From the NCBI GenBank assembly GCA_012964275.1, contig DTUG01000251.1:1-5254 (forward strand): a DNA stretch of 5,254 bases, in the 5' to 3' direction. Below, one piece after another: positions 1 through 5,254 of this stretch (its first letter is position 1; each line of letters starts with the position of its first letter). Source of the DNA: Fidelibacterota bacterium (GTDB taxonomy: Bacteria > Fidelibacterota > Marinisomatia > Marinisomatales > UBA1611). The notes under the pieces are model-generated. The model had not been told where the DNA came from, did no database searches, and saw only the letters and a list, made by a program, of their open reading frames with translations. A program made the translations under genes and the position numbers.

Positions 1-102
1 CATGAGCTTTTGTCCTAACACCAAATGACCGGAACTGCTCACCGGTAAAAATTCAGTGAGTCCCTGTATTACTCCTAATATGATGGCATCTAAAAGATTC
101 AT
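1..102 (-). CDS. uppP: Undecaprenyl-diphosphatase UppP (BacA), N-terminal 34 codons, cut by window edge
   Basis: UppP is an integral inner-membrane enzyme that dephosphorylates undecaprenyl pyrophosphate to undecaprenyl phosphate, recycling the lipid carrier for peptidoglycan and other envelope polymers. The family also confers bacitracin resistance when overproduced. The minus-strand frame from the ATG at 102 reads MNLLDAIILGVIQGLTEFLP then VSSSGHLVLGQKLM. This matches the highly conserved first signature of the family, with Q13 and E17 forming the (E/Q)xxxE motif and S22-S24, G25 and H26 following. The remainder, normally about 260 residues with several membrane segments, lies beyond the left edge. 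No Shine-Dalgarno sequence is visible before the ATG. The preceding gene pgeF ends 54 bases upstream on the same strand, so co-transcription is plausible. The 54-base gap holds a TATATT hexamer that could be a -10, but no convincing -35. The family call is secure despite the short fragment. Confidence 0.95.
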   Translation of the reverse strand, partial: MNLLDAIILGVIQGLTEFLPVSSSGHLVLGQKLM

Positions 103-156
103 GGTTATAAATAATAAAGGTAAAATATAGACGAGATGAGAACACTGGGAAACCTT

Positions 157-843
157 TTATCGCCAACCGATAATAGCAATCATTCGCCCTGCTTTAGATC
201 TGTTCCGACGATAGGAATGGTATTCATCTTGGCTGCAAAAAGTGCATTTATCAATGACAGTGACCCGGCTTCGAGTGATTCCCGAATCTGCCAGTTGATG
301 GACAGCCCATTTCTGCAGGTCTACCGTATATCTATTATTCGAATTTTTTTTATAAAATGCCGGAACGAACTGGTCTATAACATCATCTCGTACCTCAAAA
401 CAACAGGCTTGTATTGATGGGCCTATCAGGACAGAGAAGTCCCGAAGGCTTTCACCTATTTGCAAAATTGAATTTACAGCAGTGGGTAAAATTTTTGAAA
501 CCAACCCACGCCATCCCGTATGAACCAGTCCCACAGTGCCTGATTCTGTATTGGCGAAAAACACCGGTAGACAGTCCGCTACCTGAATAGAACAAACGAA
601 AGAACCACCAGGACTAATAATACCATCTGTATTGGGAACAATCCCTGGACGGGATGCTATTTCCACATATCCAGAATGAATTTGTTTCGGAAAGGCTAAA
701 TTATCTGAGTTCAAACCCACAGCACGGACAAATGATATGCGGCCTGATCTGCCTTCTCCAGGGTAACGACGGTTCGATAAAACAGCTATCAGGTCATCAT
801 GCCCAAATGCTGATGAATAATCATCCCATTGATTCTGAGTCAT
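157..843 (-). CDS. pgeF: PgeF/YfiH-family peptidoglycan editing factor (multicopper polyphenol oxidoreductase, DUF152)
   Basis: This 228-residue protein has the full set of YfiH/YlmD (DUF152) landmarks at the usual length of about 230-260. They are QIHSGYV with H56, DGIIS at 73-77, VADCLPVFF with C91, GLVHTGWRG with H108, IGPSIQACCFEV at 140-151, and a C-terminal CTFC (C200, C203) followed by HSYRRNRSKAGRM. H56, C91 and H108 correspond to the metal-binding/catalytic triad of the family. In Escherichia coli, YfiH (PgeF) prevents misincorporation of L-serine in place of L-alanine at position 1 of the peptidoglycan stem peptide. Other family members were described as laccase-like oxidases or as purine nucleoside phosphorylases/adenosine deaminases, so the biochemical activity remains debated. 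No signal peptide is present, so it should be cytoplasmic. Its ATG overlaps the stop of the upstream LpoA-like gene as TAATG, without a clear ribosome site, which implies translational coupling. uppP follows 54 bases downstream. Confidence 0.95.
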   Translation of the reverse strand: MTQNQWDDYSSAFGHDDLIAVLSNRRYPGEGRSGRISFVRAVGLNSDNLAFPKQIHSGYVEIASRPGIVPNTDGIISPGGSFVCSIQVADCLPVFFANTESGTVGLVHTGWRGLVSKILPTAVNSILQIGESLRDFSVLIGPSIQACCFEVRDDVIDQFVPAFYKKNSNNRYTVDLQKWAVHQLADSGITRSRVTVIDKCTFCSQDEYHSYRRNRSKAGRMIAIIGWR

Positions 844-2759
844 TAAGGCAGGTCGGATTTATAATTCACCAATGTATTGCCATCGAAAAATCCAATCGTT
901 TTAATCCTGTTTCTATTATATACCAGTACCTGGACTAGCTGATTTTCATTTCGATTTCTTCCCGATAATTGAATCACGGTTGATTTCCCGATAAATCGCA
1001 ATCCTCTCCTGAGATGTTCTTTAAACCTTCTGCGCATTCCAGAACTTTGATGGGATTGGCGGATATGGTAAATGACCATCGACACGACATGGCTGTTCGT
1101 ATTCACGAATTTCCCCTGGTCATAGCCCATTGAGTAGGCTGCATCCAGCTTCGCATTCTTACTCATGCCCACGGTAGGACGGCTGGAACTAAGAATGGAC
1201 AGCCCCTGTACATGCGGCCCGATAACATCTTGATTTAATACCTCCAGATCATACCAATTTTCATTGCCTACTAATAGAGTTTTCAGGTTATACAAGGGCA
1301 GTTGTGTGCCGACAAAAGCAAGGTCATTCTTCTTTATGGGCAGATAAATTGCATCAATTGTTTCCAAAACAACTTTTGAAGAATCTTTTCGATTCATGGG
1401 TTCAACCTCCGATTCTTCAGGCAGTTTAAAAAAGTCCGTAACATCAACATCAAACAGGGCATCCAAACTATCGATCTCCAGATCTAGTGCATCCTGATTG
1501 GGGTCTTCTTCAGGTATGAGACCCCAGGCTGTTTTACGCAAGACTTTAAACTGTCTGGAAATATTCTCCGGTTTACCGTGATACCATTCCACCGCTACTG
1601 GATCTATACCTAACTGATGTAGTTCATCGAGAAAAAAATCTGCCTGTGCCCTATCTTCATCATCTCCCGGTGCAATCACTGCAATATTTTCAAGTTGCAG
1701 ATGATTCACTAAATAACGGGCCGAAAAACGAGCTTGTATCTCAAGGCTGGGAGATAAAAGGAATATGTCTTCTGAAGTTTGCGGTAAATTGGGAAGGTCC
1801 GTTCTCGAGATTAGGATAGGTAGTGAACCCAACAGACCTGCAGCGGCAATGGCGGACCTGTTAGATATTGGTCCCATTGCCGCAATGATCGATCTGTCCA
1901 AATTGATCATTTTCAATAATTGCAATGATTTAACATCATTACTGCTATTATCAAATATTTGGAAATGAACAGCCATGTCGTGTCGATGGTCGTTTACCAT
2001 ATCCGCCAATCCCATCAAAAAAGTTTGCCCGACAGTCTGTTCCCGACCCGTCAATGGCAAGACTAAGGCTATATTGGCTTGGAAAAATCCCTTGTCTTGT
2101 ATGAATAGGCTTAAAGCATTTAACATGGGTTGATACTGGATCGGTAACATATTTGATGCAATGACGTCTATGGACAACCTTGTTTCATAAGTATCTCCAT
2201 CCAGCAAGGATCTGTAACCGCGAGCCAAATTGAGAATCGCCCGATTGATATCATTACTTTCATTAAATAATATCCGCTCGATATGTTCAGATTTCAAACC
2301 GATAGAAATACAGGACACTATACGATTATCAATTTCACGTAGAAACAGGGAATCTGTTATTACTGGACGGATGGATAGAAAACGCTCCATGGCTTTAGAA
2401 TAATCTCTATTATGAATAAAGATATCTCCTAAAAGCGCTTGACCATGGAACTCATACGGATTATTTGGAAAGGTGTTTAAAAAAGATCGGCAGGTACGCT
2501 GGGACTCAGATAATTTTCCCTGGCGAAACTGGGACTTTGCCAGCATTAAATGTGATGCCGGATCGTAAAATTCCTTTTCATCGGTCAGAATACGCTGAAA
2601 TTCGTTTTCTGCTAACCGATATCTTCCAGATTCAAAATAGGACACGGCTTTATTAAACTGATCATAATAAGTGAAAACTGTATCGGATTCTATAAATTGC
2701 GCCTGAATCCTCCCAAAAAATCCACCGATAACTAATAACATTAGCCAGTATCGTATCAT
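843..2759 (-). CDS. Exported TPR plus PBP1-fold protein, LpoA-like penicillin-binding-protein activator / ABC-type substrate-binding-like
   Basis: I start this gene at the ATG at 2759, because the protein then opens with a standard signal peptide (MIRYWLMLLVIGGFFGRIQA, cleavage before Q). A longer form from the ATG at 2801 adds 14 polar residues; neither start has a good Shine-Dalgarno. In 2801-start numbering, about 44-145 is a tetratricopeptide-like region (FNKAVSYFESGRYRLAENEF, then LMLAKSQFRQGKLSESQRT, then ALLGDIFIHNRDYSKAMERF). From about 240 a type 1 periplasmic-binding fold begins (ANIALVLPLTG, IIAAMGPISN, ENIAVIAPGDD, DAIYLPI, LLVGNENWYD). TPR followed by a PBP1-like domain is the architecture of LpoA, the outer-membrane activator of peptidoglycan synthase PBP1A. 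The family also includes amino-acid ABC-transporter binding proteins. Unlike E. coli LpoA there is no lipobox cysteine. An acidic insert lies at about 429-475. The downstream neighbours pgeF (TAATG overlap) and uppP act in peptidoglycan metabolism, which favours the LpoA-like role. Function is inferred. Confidence 0.85.
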   Translation of the reverse strand: MIRYWLMLLVIGGFFGRIQAQFIESDTVFTYYDQFNKAVSYFESGRYRLAENEFQRILTDEKEFYDPASHLMLAKSQFRQGKLSESQRTCRSFLNTFPNNPYEFHGQALLGDIFIHNRDYSKAMERFLSIRPVITDSLFLREIDNRIVSCISIGLKSEHIERILFNESNDINRAILNLARGYRSLLDGDTYETRLSIDVIASNMLPIQYQPMLNALSLFIQDKGFFQANIALVLPLTGREQTVGQTFLMGLADMVNDHRHDMAVHFQIFDNSSNDVKSLQLLKMINLDRSIIAAMGPISNRSAIAAAGLLGSLPILISRTDLPNLPQTSEDIFLLSPSLEIQARFSARYLVNHLQLENIAVIAPGDDEDRAQADFFLDELHQLGIDPVAVEWYHGKPENISRQFKVLRKTAWGLIPEEDPNQDALDLEIDSLDALFDVDVTDFFKLPEESEVEPMNRKDSSKVVLETIDAIYLPIKKNDLAFVGTQLPLYNLKTLLVGNENWYDLEVLNQDVIGPHVQGLSILSSSRPTVGMSKNAKLDAAYSMGYDQGKFVNTNSHVVSMVIYHIRQSHQSSGMRRRFKEHLRRGLRFIGKSTVIQLSGRNRNENQLVQVLVYNRNRIKTIGFFDGNTLVNYKSDLP

Positions 2760-2793
2760 TGTTACGCAGAAGTATCTTGATTTTTCAACATCA

Positions 2794-2925
2794 CTACACA
2801 TGACCTTGGTTGCAGGACTTATACCGGACAGAGTTCAAATTGTTCACCATGGGTGACACTGCCAACAAAACCGAGATGTCTGAACGTTGATACCACCCAT
2901 TATCCAGACTATTTGTGCTGATCAC
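2794..2925 (-). other. Intergenic gap with a weak 43-codon open frame
   Basis: This is the space between the BamE-like lipoprotein gene and the LpoA-like gene, about 120 bases up to the longer start of the latter. It contains an open frame beginning with GTG at 2925, overlapping the preceding stop as GTGA, and ending in TAG at 2794-2796. It gives a 43-residue peptide starting VISTNSLDNGWYQRSDISV that I do not recognise and that has no signal peptide or motif. An AGGAG lies directly against the GTG, too close for a normal ribosome site. A short inverted repeat, TCACC-ATG-GGTGA on the plus strand at 2844-2856, has no T run and is not a terminator. The simplest reading is non-coding leader, or a remnant of a lost gene. 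A promoter for the LpoA-like gene could lie here, but I see no convincing -35/-10 pair. Confidence 0.15.
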
Positions 2926-3824
2926 TCCTGAATAAAGGATAATTTTCCATACTCAAAATACATATAGGTTTTTTGTCCAAGACTATCACCATATATCCAT
3001 TGCTGTCCAACGCCATGCCTGCTGGAAGTATTGTTGATTATAGCGGGATTACCCTGAGATACTCTGACCTGTTCACCATTCATGCCTAATTCTAAATCTC
3101 GGTTTCTCACTAATCTAATAGTTTCCGGGTCCCAGTTTTTTGGTAGCGGATCCTCAATAAAATAATAATTTTGTCGCCCTACTATTTTTTGGGCACCATT
3201 ATACCGGACATTTCCACGGCGACCGTCTCTGGCTGAAATAACCAGCCACAATGGCCACTCTTTACCACCATTCTGATAGGGGAAAACGTCCACTACATCC
3301 ACTTTTTCAAACCTGTTGAACGGCTTTTCAGCATAGGAAAAGAAACTGCCGACATCATTTACCTCGTTCAACCATATATTGGTTCCAACCATCGCTTCTG
3401 CAGCTTCAAAATCACTAAGAAGGTAAAGGTGATTTGGAAGGGAATTGTCTTTTATTTCCCAAAGCTCTTTTTTACGCTTATATTTTTTTCTACGTTTTAG
3501 TTCAAGGACCAGGTATGTAGAACTTTCGGCCGTGTAATCCCCCACCACTGTAGCTTTTGCTTTTTGAAACTTATAATAAGATTTAGTTCGTTTGCGTTTC
3601 AGCGGGGACCAGCTTCGGTTAATGTTGGTCGTTTTTAGTATTTCATCACTGATCTCAGCAAACATTACTTTCTCCCCACTCCATTCATTTTCTATTATAT
3701 TGATGGGGGGCCGGGACTTGAATAAACTGCACGACGAAATCAGAATGACCGAAAATAGAAAGAATAAACCATGACGGATCAATTTCAATTTACCGTTCAC
3801 TAATAAACCCGGACGAAATTGCAA
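2922..3824 (-). CDS. Predicted lipoprotein with C-terminal BamE (SmpA/OmlA)-like domain
   Basis: This 300-residue protein starts with a basic n-region and hydrophobic segment leading to I-S-S-C at 29-32, an acceptable lipobox, so it is probably an acylated envelope lipoprotein. The chosen start is a TTG immediately after the stop of the upstream gene. A GTG at codon 9 or a TTG at codon 13 or 15 would also preserve the signal sequence, so the exact start is uncertain. The C-terminal 60 residues resemble the BamE/SmpA/OmlA fold: LELGMNGEQVRVSQGNP at 244-260, QQWIYGD at 274-280, then YMYFEYGKLSFIQ at 287-299. BamE is the small lipoprotein of the outer-membrane beta-barrel assembly complex, but the same fold occurs in many unrelated envelope proteins. 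The roughly 200 residues between (about 40-240) are unrecognised. They include a very basic stretch at about 76-119 and a W/G-rich segment at 187-232. It is much longer than true BamE (about 110), so I do not call it bamE. Confidence 0.75.
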   Translation of the reverse strand: MQFRPGLLVNGKLKLIRHGLFFLFSVILISSCSLFKSRPPINIIENEWSGEKVMFAEISDEILKTTNINRSWSPLKRKRTKSYYKFQKAKATVVGDYTAESSTYLVLELKRRKKYKRKKELWEIKDNSLPNHLYLLSDFEAAEAMVGTNIWLNEVNDVGSFFSYAEKPFNRFEKVDVVDVFPYQNGGKEWPLWLVISARDGRRGNVRYNGAQKIVGRQNYYFIEDPLPKNWDPETIRLVRNRDLELGMNGEQVRVSQGNPAIINNTSSRHGVGQQWIYGDSLGQKTYMYFEYGKLSFIQE

Positions 3825-4163
3825 TTAATTACGAAAAGGTTTTGACCAATGTTTCAAACTTCCATCTTTATCAAATTTTAAGGTTGCATTTGAAAATCCC
3901 CAGAGTTCGCTACCATGGGAAAATTTTCCTATCCTGTCTGGCATACCCAATTTCGATTTGACGTCCTGCTTTTTCATCCCTTTCTTAAGGTTGCGCCATT
4001 CTGACTCCGAGAAAAGATCAATGGATTTCTGTTCAAGATCAGATACTTTTTTTTCCAAATCAGTAACCCTGTTTTCAAGGTCCCTGATATTCTGGTTCTT
4101 GCCCTGCAGACAAGGTATCGATATGAACAAGAGAATAAGTATGTGGACAGGTTTTGAACGCAT
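3825..4163 (-). CDS. Small exported coiled-coil protein with BamE-like C-terminal domain
   Basis: This is a 112-residue protein when started at the ATG at 4163, which is preceded by a strong AAGGAG ribosome site six bases upstream. The frame stays open to a TTG at 4244, but that start lacks these signals and would bury the signal peptide. Residues 1-21 (MRSKPVHILILLFISIPCLQ and G) form a signal sequence. C18 is not in a good lipobox, so cleavage by signal peptidase I is more likely than lipidation. Residues 27-50 (IRDLENRVTDLEKKVSDLEQ onward) show leucine heptads typical of a short coiled coil. Residues 53-109 look like a compact BamE/SmpA unit: WRNLKKGMKKQDVKSKLGMP, then ELWGF, then LKFDKDGSLKHW. 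Its stop codon directly abuts the start of the BamE-like lipoprotein gene, so the two are probably co-translated. Role unknown; an envelope scaffold or partner protein is inference. Confidence 0.75.
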   Translation of the reverse strand: MRSKPVHILILLFISIPCLQGKNQNIRDLENRVTDLEKKVSDLEQKSIDLFSESEWRNLKKGMKKQDVKSKLGMPDRIGKFSHGSELWGFSNATLKFDKDGSLKHWSKPFRN

Positions 4164-4169
4164 GGTAAA

Positions 4170-4177
4170 CTCCTTTT
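4170..4177 (-). promoter_or_regulatory. Ribosome binding site deciding the start of the small BamE-like gene
   Basis: On the minus strand AAAAGGAG is followed by six bases and then the ATG at 4163. It is the only strong Shine-Dalgarno sequence in the window, and it fixes the start 27 codons inside the longest open frame. The other genes lack such a site or rely on stop/start overlap, so this gene may be translated more strongly than its neighbours. Confidence 0.8.
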
Positions 4178-4207
4178 CTGGAAAACGCCAAAAGAAACTG
4201 AAGGGGG

Positions 4208-4236
4208 AAAATAAATGTTTGACAGGTACGAGCCAA
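4208..4236 (-). promoter_or_regulatory. Possible weak sigma-70-type promoter ahead of the two BamE-like genes
   Basis: In the 77-base gap upstream of the ATG at 4163, the minus strand carries TTGGCT (4231-4236) and TATTTT (4208-4213) separated by 17 bases. Each hexamer matches the consensus at four of six positions. Its position suits transcription of the two BamE-like genes. In AT-rich DNA such matches are common by chance, so this is only suggestive. Confidence 0.22.
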
Positions 4237-4240
4237 ACTT

Positions 4241-4777
4241 TCAAAACTGATTCAAACCTGGTACTCTGACAGATAATTCATCCAATCGGGCATTGATATT
4301 GTATCCGTATATTCGATGCTTATTACCCAATTTTTCCCATTTGTCTATATCTCTTGAAAATTCATCCACCGTGTAAGATATATTATCAGGGAGATTATAA
4401 AGTTTAGCGCAGATATAACTTAATTGGATTATGGCTTTACCTAAATATTTCACGTAGATATTTAGAGTATCAATGAATCCAATTTCTGATTCAGGTAAAT
4501 TTTCCATCGACTTCAACTTCTCAAATAGTGTTACCTTATTCTTCCCCAGTGTATCAGTTAAACCATTCAGCGCTAAAACAAATTTTTTATAATCCATATC
4601 GTCAACACTTTGCAGAGGCGAGAATACTACCTTTTGTATAGAATTGTACTCACCCTGGATATCCTGTACCGTTATCAAGTACTCCTGAATCTCTGTAGTA
4701 ATGGTAGCCAGCTGGATACTTTTGCCACCATATAAATGGGAAATGATGAGGAGAAATACCAGGTATGATGGGTTCAT
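4241..4777 (-). CDS. Small secreted, mostly helical protein of unknown function
   Basis: I do not recognise this 178-residue protein. It begins with a short hydrophobic signal sequence (MNPSYLVFLLIISHLYGGKS), suggesting export, without a lipobox cysteine. The mature part looks largely alpha-helical: ATITTEIQEYLITVQDIQGE at 24-43, a central helix-rich part around 62-125 (KKFVLALNGLTDTLGKN, TLFEKLKSMENL, FIDTLNIYVKYLGKAIIQLS), and a polar C-terminal segment EFSRDIDKWEKLGNKHRIYG. A single cysteine (C123) is present, so there is no intramolecular disulphide. The ATG at 4777 has only a weak AGAG about seven bases upstream. Seventy-seven bases separate it from the next gene's start, and it lies 60 bases after the MORN gene on the same strand. 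The composition and the signal peptide make it a credible real gene; any function would be a guess. Confidence 0.65.
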   Translation of the reverse strand: MNPSYLVFLLIISHLYGGKSIQLATITTEIQEYLITVQDIQGEYNSIQKVVFSPLQSVDDMDYKKFVLALNGLTDTLGKNKVTLFEKLKSMENLPESEIGFIDTLNIYVKYLGKAIIQLSYICAKLYNLPDNISYTVDEFSRDIDKWEKLGNKHRIYGYNINARLDELSVRVPGLNQF

Positions 4778-4786
4778 GGCAATATC

Positions 4787-4800
4787 TCTATTTAAATAGA
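4787..4800. repeat. Perfect 14-bp palindrome upstream of the small secreted-protein gene
   Basis: TCTATTTAAATAGA reads identically on both strands. It sits in the 60-base gap between the MORN gene and the secreted-protein gene, 10 bases before the ATG at 4777. The placement could suit an operator or a dimeric regulator site overlapping a promoter. It is very AT-rich, lacks a loop and a T run, and so is not a terminator. The low complexity makes chance a real possibility. Confidence 0.35.
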
Positions 4801-4837
4801 TAAAACTTCCCGCGCAGACCGAGAGGCATAAAAAATA

Positions 4838-5119
4838 TTAAAGATGGCGGGATTCAGGAATTTTCGGGGTTATAAAATATAATCCTTCAAATTCACCATT
4901 CGGCAGGAATTTCCCTTCCTGCATTGGATATCCATCACTATACCACCAAACCCATGTTTCAACCTTTTTCCCGTCCCTGTAATGCCCTTCCAATTCTTTC
5001 TGACCATTCTCGTACCAGTTTCTTTGTGATCCGTCTTCTTTTCCATTTTTGAAGTTTATTTCGCACCATTTCTGGCTATTCCTATGCCACCCTGTCCACT
5101 TTCCTATTCTGCCATTCAC
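4838..5119 (-). CDS. MORN-repeat (YwqK-type) protein, probably the C-terminal part of a longer frameshifted gene
   Basis: The frame encodes three consecutive MORN_2/YwqK-type units of about 24 residues: GKWTGWHRNSQKWCEINF at 6-23, GSQRNWYENGQKELEGHY at 30-47, and TWVWWYSDGYPMQEGKF at 55-71. A partial fourth unit (NGEFEGLYF) and a short tail ending RHL follow. Such repeats occur in antitoxin-like YwqK proteins and in many exported or surface proteins of environmental bacteria; they form beta-hairpins and have no fixed function. The best available start is a GTG at 5119, with no convincing ribosome site. Repeat-like sequence (FEFWWENGGVRAKGSF) continues upstream in this same frame to a TGA at 5213-5215, so the GTG start is probably not the biological N-terminus. 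No signal peptide can be seen. The upstream LRR frame overlaps it as GTGA. I infer a broken or shifted LRR-MORN fusion rather than a separate 93-residue protein. Confidence 0.6.
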   Translation of the reverse strand: MNGRIGKWTGWHRNSQKWCEINFKNGKEDGSQRNWYENGQKELEGHYRDGKKVETWVWWYSDGYPMQEGKFLPNGEFEGLYFITPKIPESRHL

Positions 5120-5253
5120 CGGGATTCCAGAAACCTGATTAGGATCTTTACCATTACCACCATCAAAAGAACCTTTTGCTCTGACCCCACCATTTTCCCA
5201 CCAAAACTCAAATCAGTCAAATTCGTCAGATTCCCTATCTCTGATGGTATCTC
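5116..5253 (-). pseudogene. Tail of a leucine-rich-repeat frame entering from the right edge, likely frameshifted into the MORN frame
   Basis: From the right edge the minus-strand frame starting at 5253 reads EIPSEIGNLTNLTDLSF, a nearly perfect plant-type LRR unit (IPxxIGNLxNLxxLxL). It then degenerates into GGKMVGSEQKVLLMVVMVKI and stops at TGA 5116-5118. After the LRR unit the sensible protein continues one frame over, as FWWENGGVRAKGSF and on into the MORN repeats. The switch point coincides with four A bases on the plus strand at 5203-5206 (TTTT on the coding strand). One extra T there would give LTDLSFWWENGG in a single frame. It could be a mutation, an assembly or sequencing error, or a slippage site. 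Alternatively, two genes overlap by four bases (GTGA). The start and most of the LRR gene lie outside the window. Confidence 0.5.
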
Positions 5254-5254
5254 T

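Noticed and set aside
136..938. Plus-strand open frames at 136-417 and 654-938.
   Set aside because: Both lie opposite pgeF, whose motifs are unmistakable, and they show no recognisable domains.
1765..1968. Plus-strand open frame of 67 codons inside the LpoA-like gene.
   Set aside because: It is antisense to a well-supported coding region, has no family features, and reads as a shadow of the minus-strand gene.
2844..2856. Inverted repeat TCACC-ATG-GGTGA as a possible terminator.
   Set aside because: The stem is only five base pairs and no T run follows on either strand.
2922..3824. Calling the 300-residue lipoprotein bamE.
   Set aside because: Only its last 60 residues resemble BamE, and it is nearly three times the usual length; the domain is widespread outside the Bam complex.
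4164..4244. N-terminal extension of the small BamE-like protein from a TTG at 4244, making it 139 residues and overlapping the previous gene.
   Set aside because: The internal ATG at 4163 has an excellent AAGGAG site and begins directly with a signal peptide; the extension would put 27 residues before it.
3958..4269. Plus-strand open frame of 103 codons across the small BamE-like gene.
   Set aside because: It is antisense to the coiled-coil/BamE gene with its clear ribosome site; the serine/phenylalanine-rich translation is what the opposite strand of a lysine/glutamate-rich gene gives.

Overview
The window carries an almost entirely minus-strand run of genes, read from the high-coordinate end to the low end: an LRR/MORN-repeat gene cut by the window edge, a small secreted protein of unknown function, two consecutive exported proteins that both end in a BamE (SmpA/OmlA)-like domain, a TPR plus periplasmic-binding-fold protein resembling the penicillin-binding-protein activator LpoA, pgeF, and the first 34 codons of uppP (bacA). 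No RNA gene, CRISPR array, insertion sequence or clear intrinsic terminator is visible, and no gap between genes is longer than about 120 bases.

The organism looks like a didermic (Gram-negative) bacterium. There is a likely lipoprotein with an I-S-S-C lipobox, BamE-like domains of the kind found on outer-membrane assembly lipoproteins, and an LpoA-like protein. The DNA is moderately AT-rich. Shine-Dalgarno sequences are mostly weak or absent, with one clear exception at 4170-4177. A plant-type LRR unit (EIPSEIGNLTNLTDLS) beside YwqK-type MORN repeats, together with TPR/PBP1 activators, reminds me of uncultured marine lineages such as Candidatus Marinimicrobia (Neomarinimicrobiota). That placement is inference from gene style only.

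The low-coordinate half (about 1-2800) forms a coherent cell-wall group. The LpoA-like protein would regulate peptidoglycan synthases, PgeF helps keep peptidoglycan precursors correct, and UppP recycles the undecaprenyl carrier. The LpoA-like gene and pgeF overlap as TAATG, so translation is probably coupled. The high-coordinate half (about 2920-5254) encodes exported proteins of uncertain role. The gene at 3825-4163 and the lipoprotein gene at 2922-3824 are directly abutted (TAA followed at once by a TTG start).

The most notable anomaly is at the right edge. An LRR reading frame and a MORN-repeat reading frame meet at a 4-base A run (T run on the coding strand) near 5203-5206, and MORN-like sequence continues upstream of any start codon available in the MORN frame. 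This suggests a frameshifted LRR-MORN fusion, through mutation, sequencing error or programmed slippage. I found no convincing new multi-gene system.
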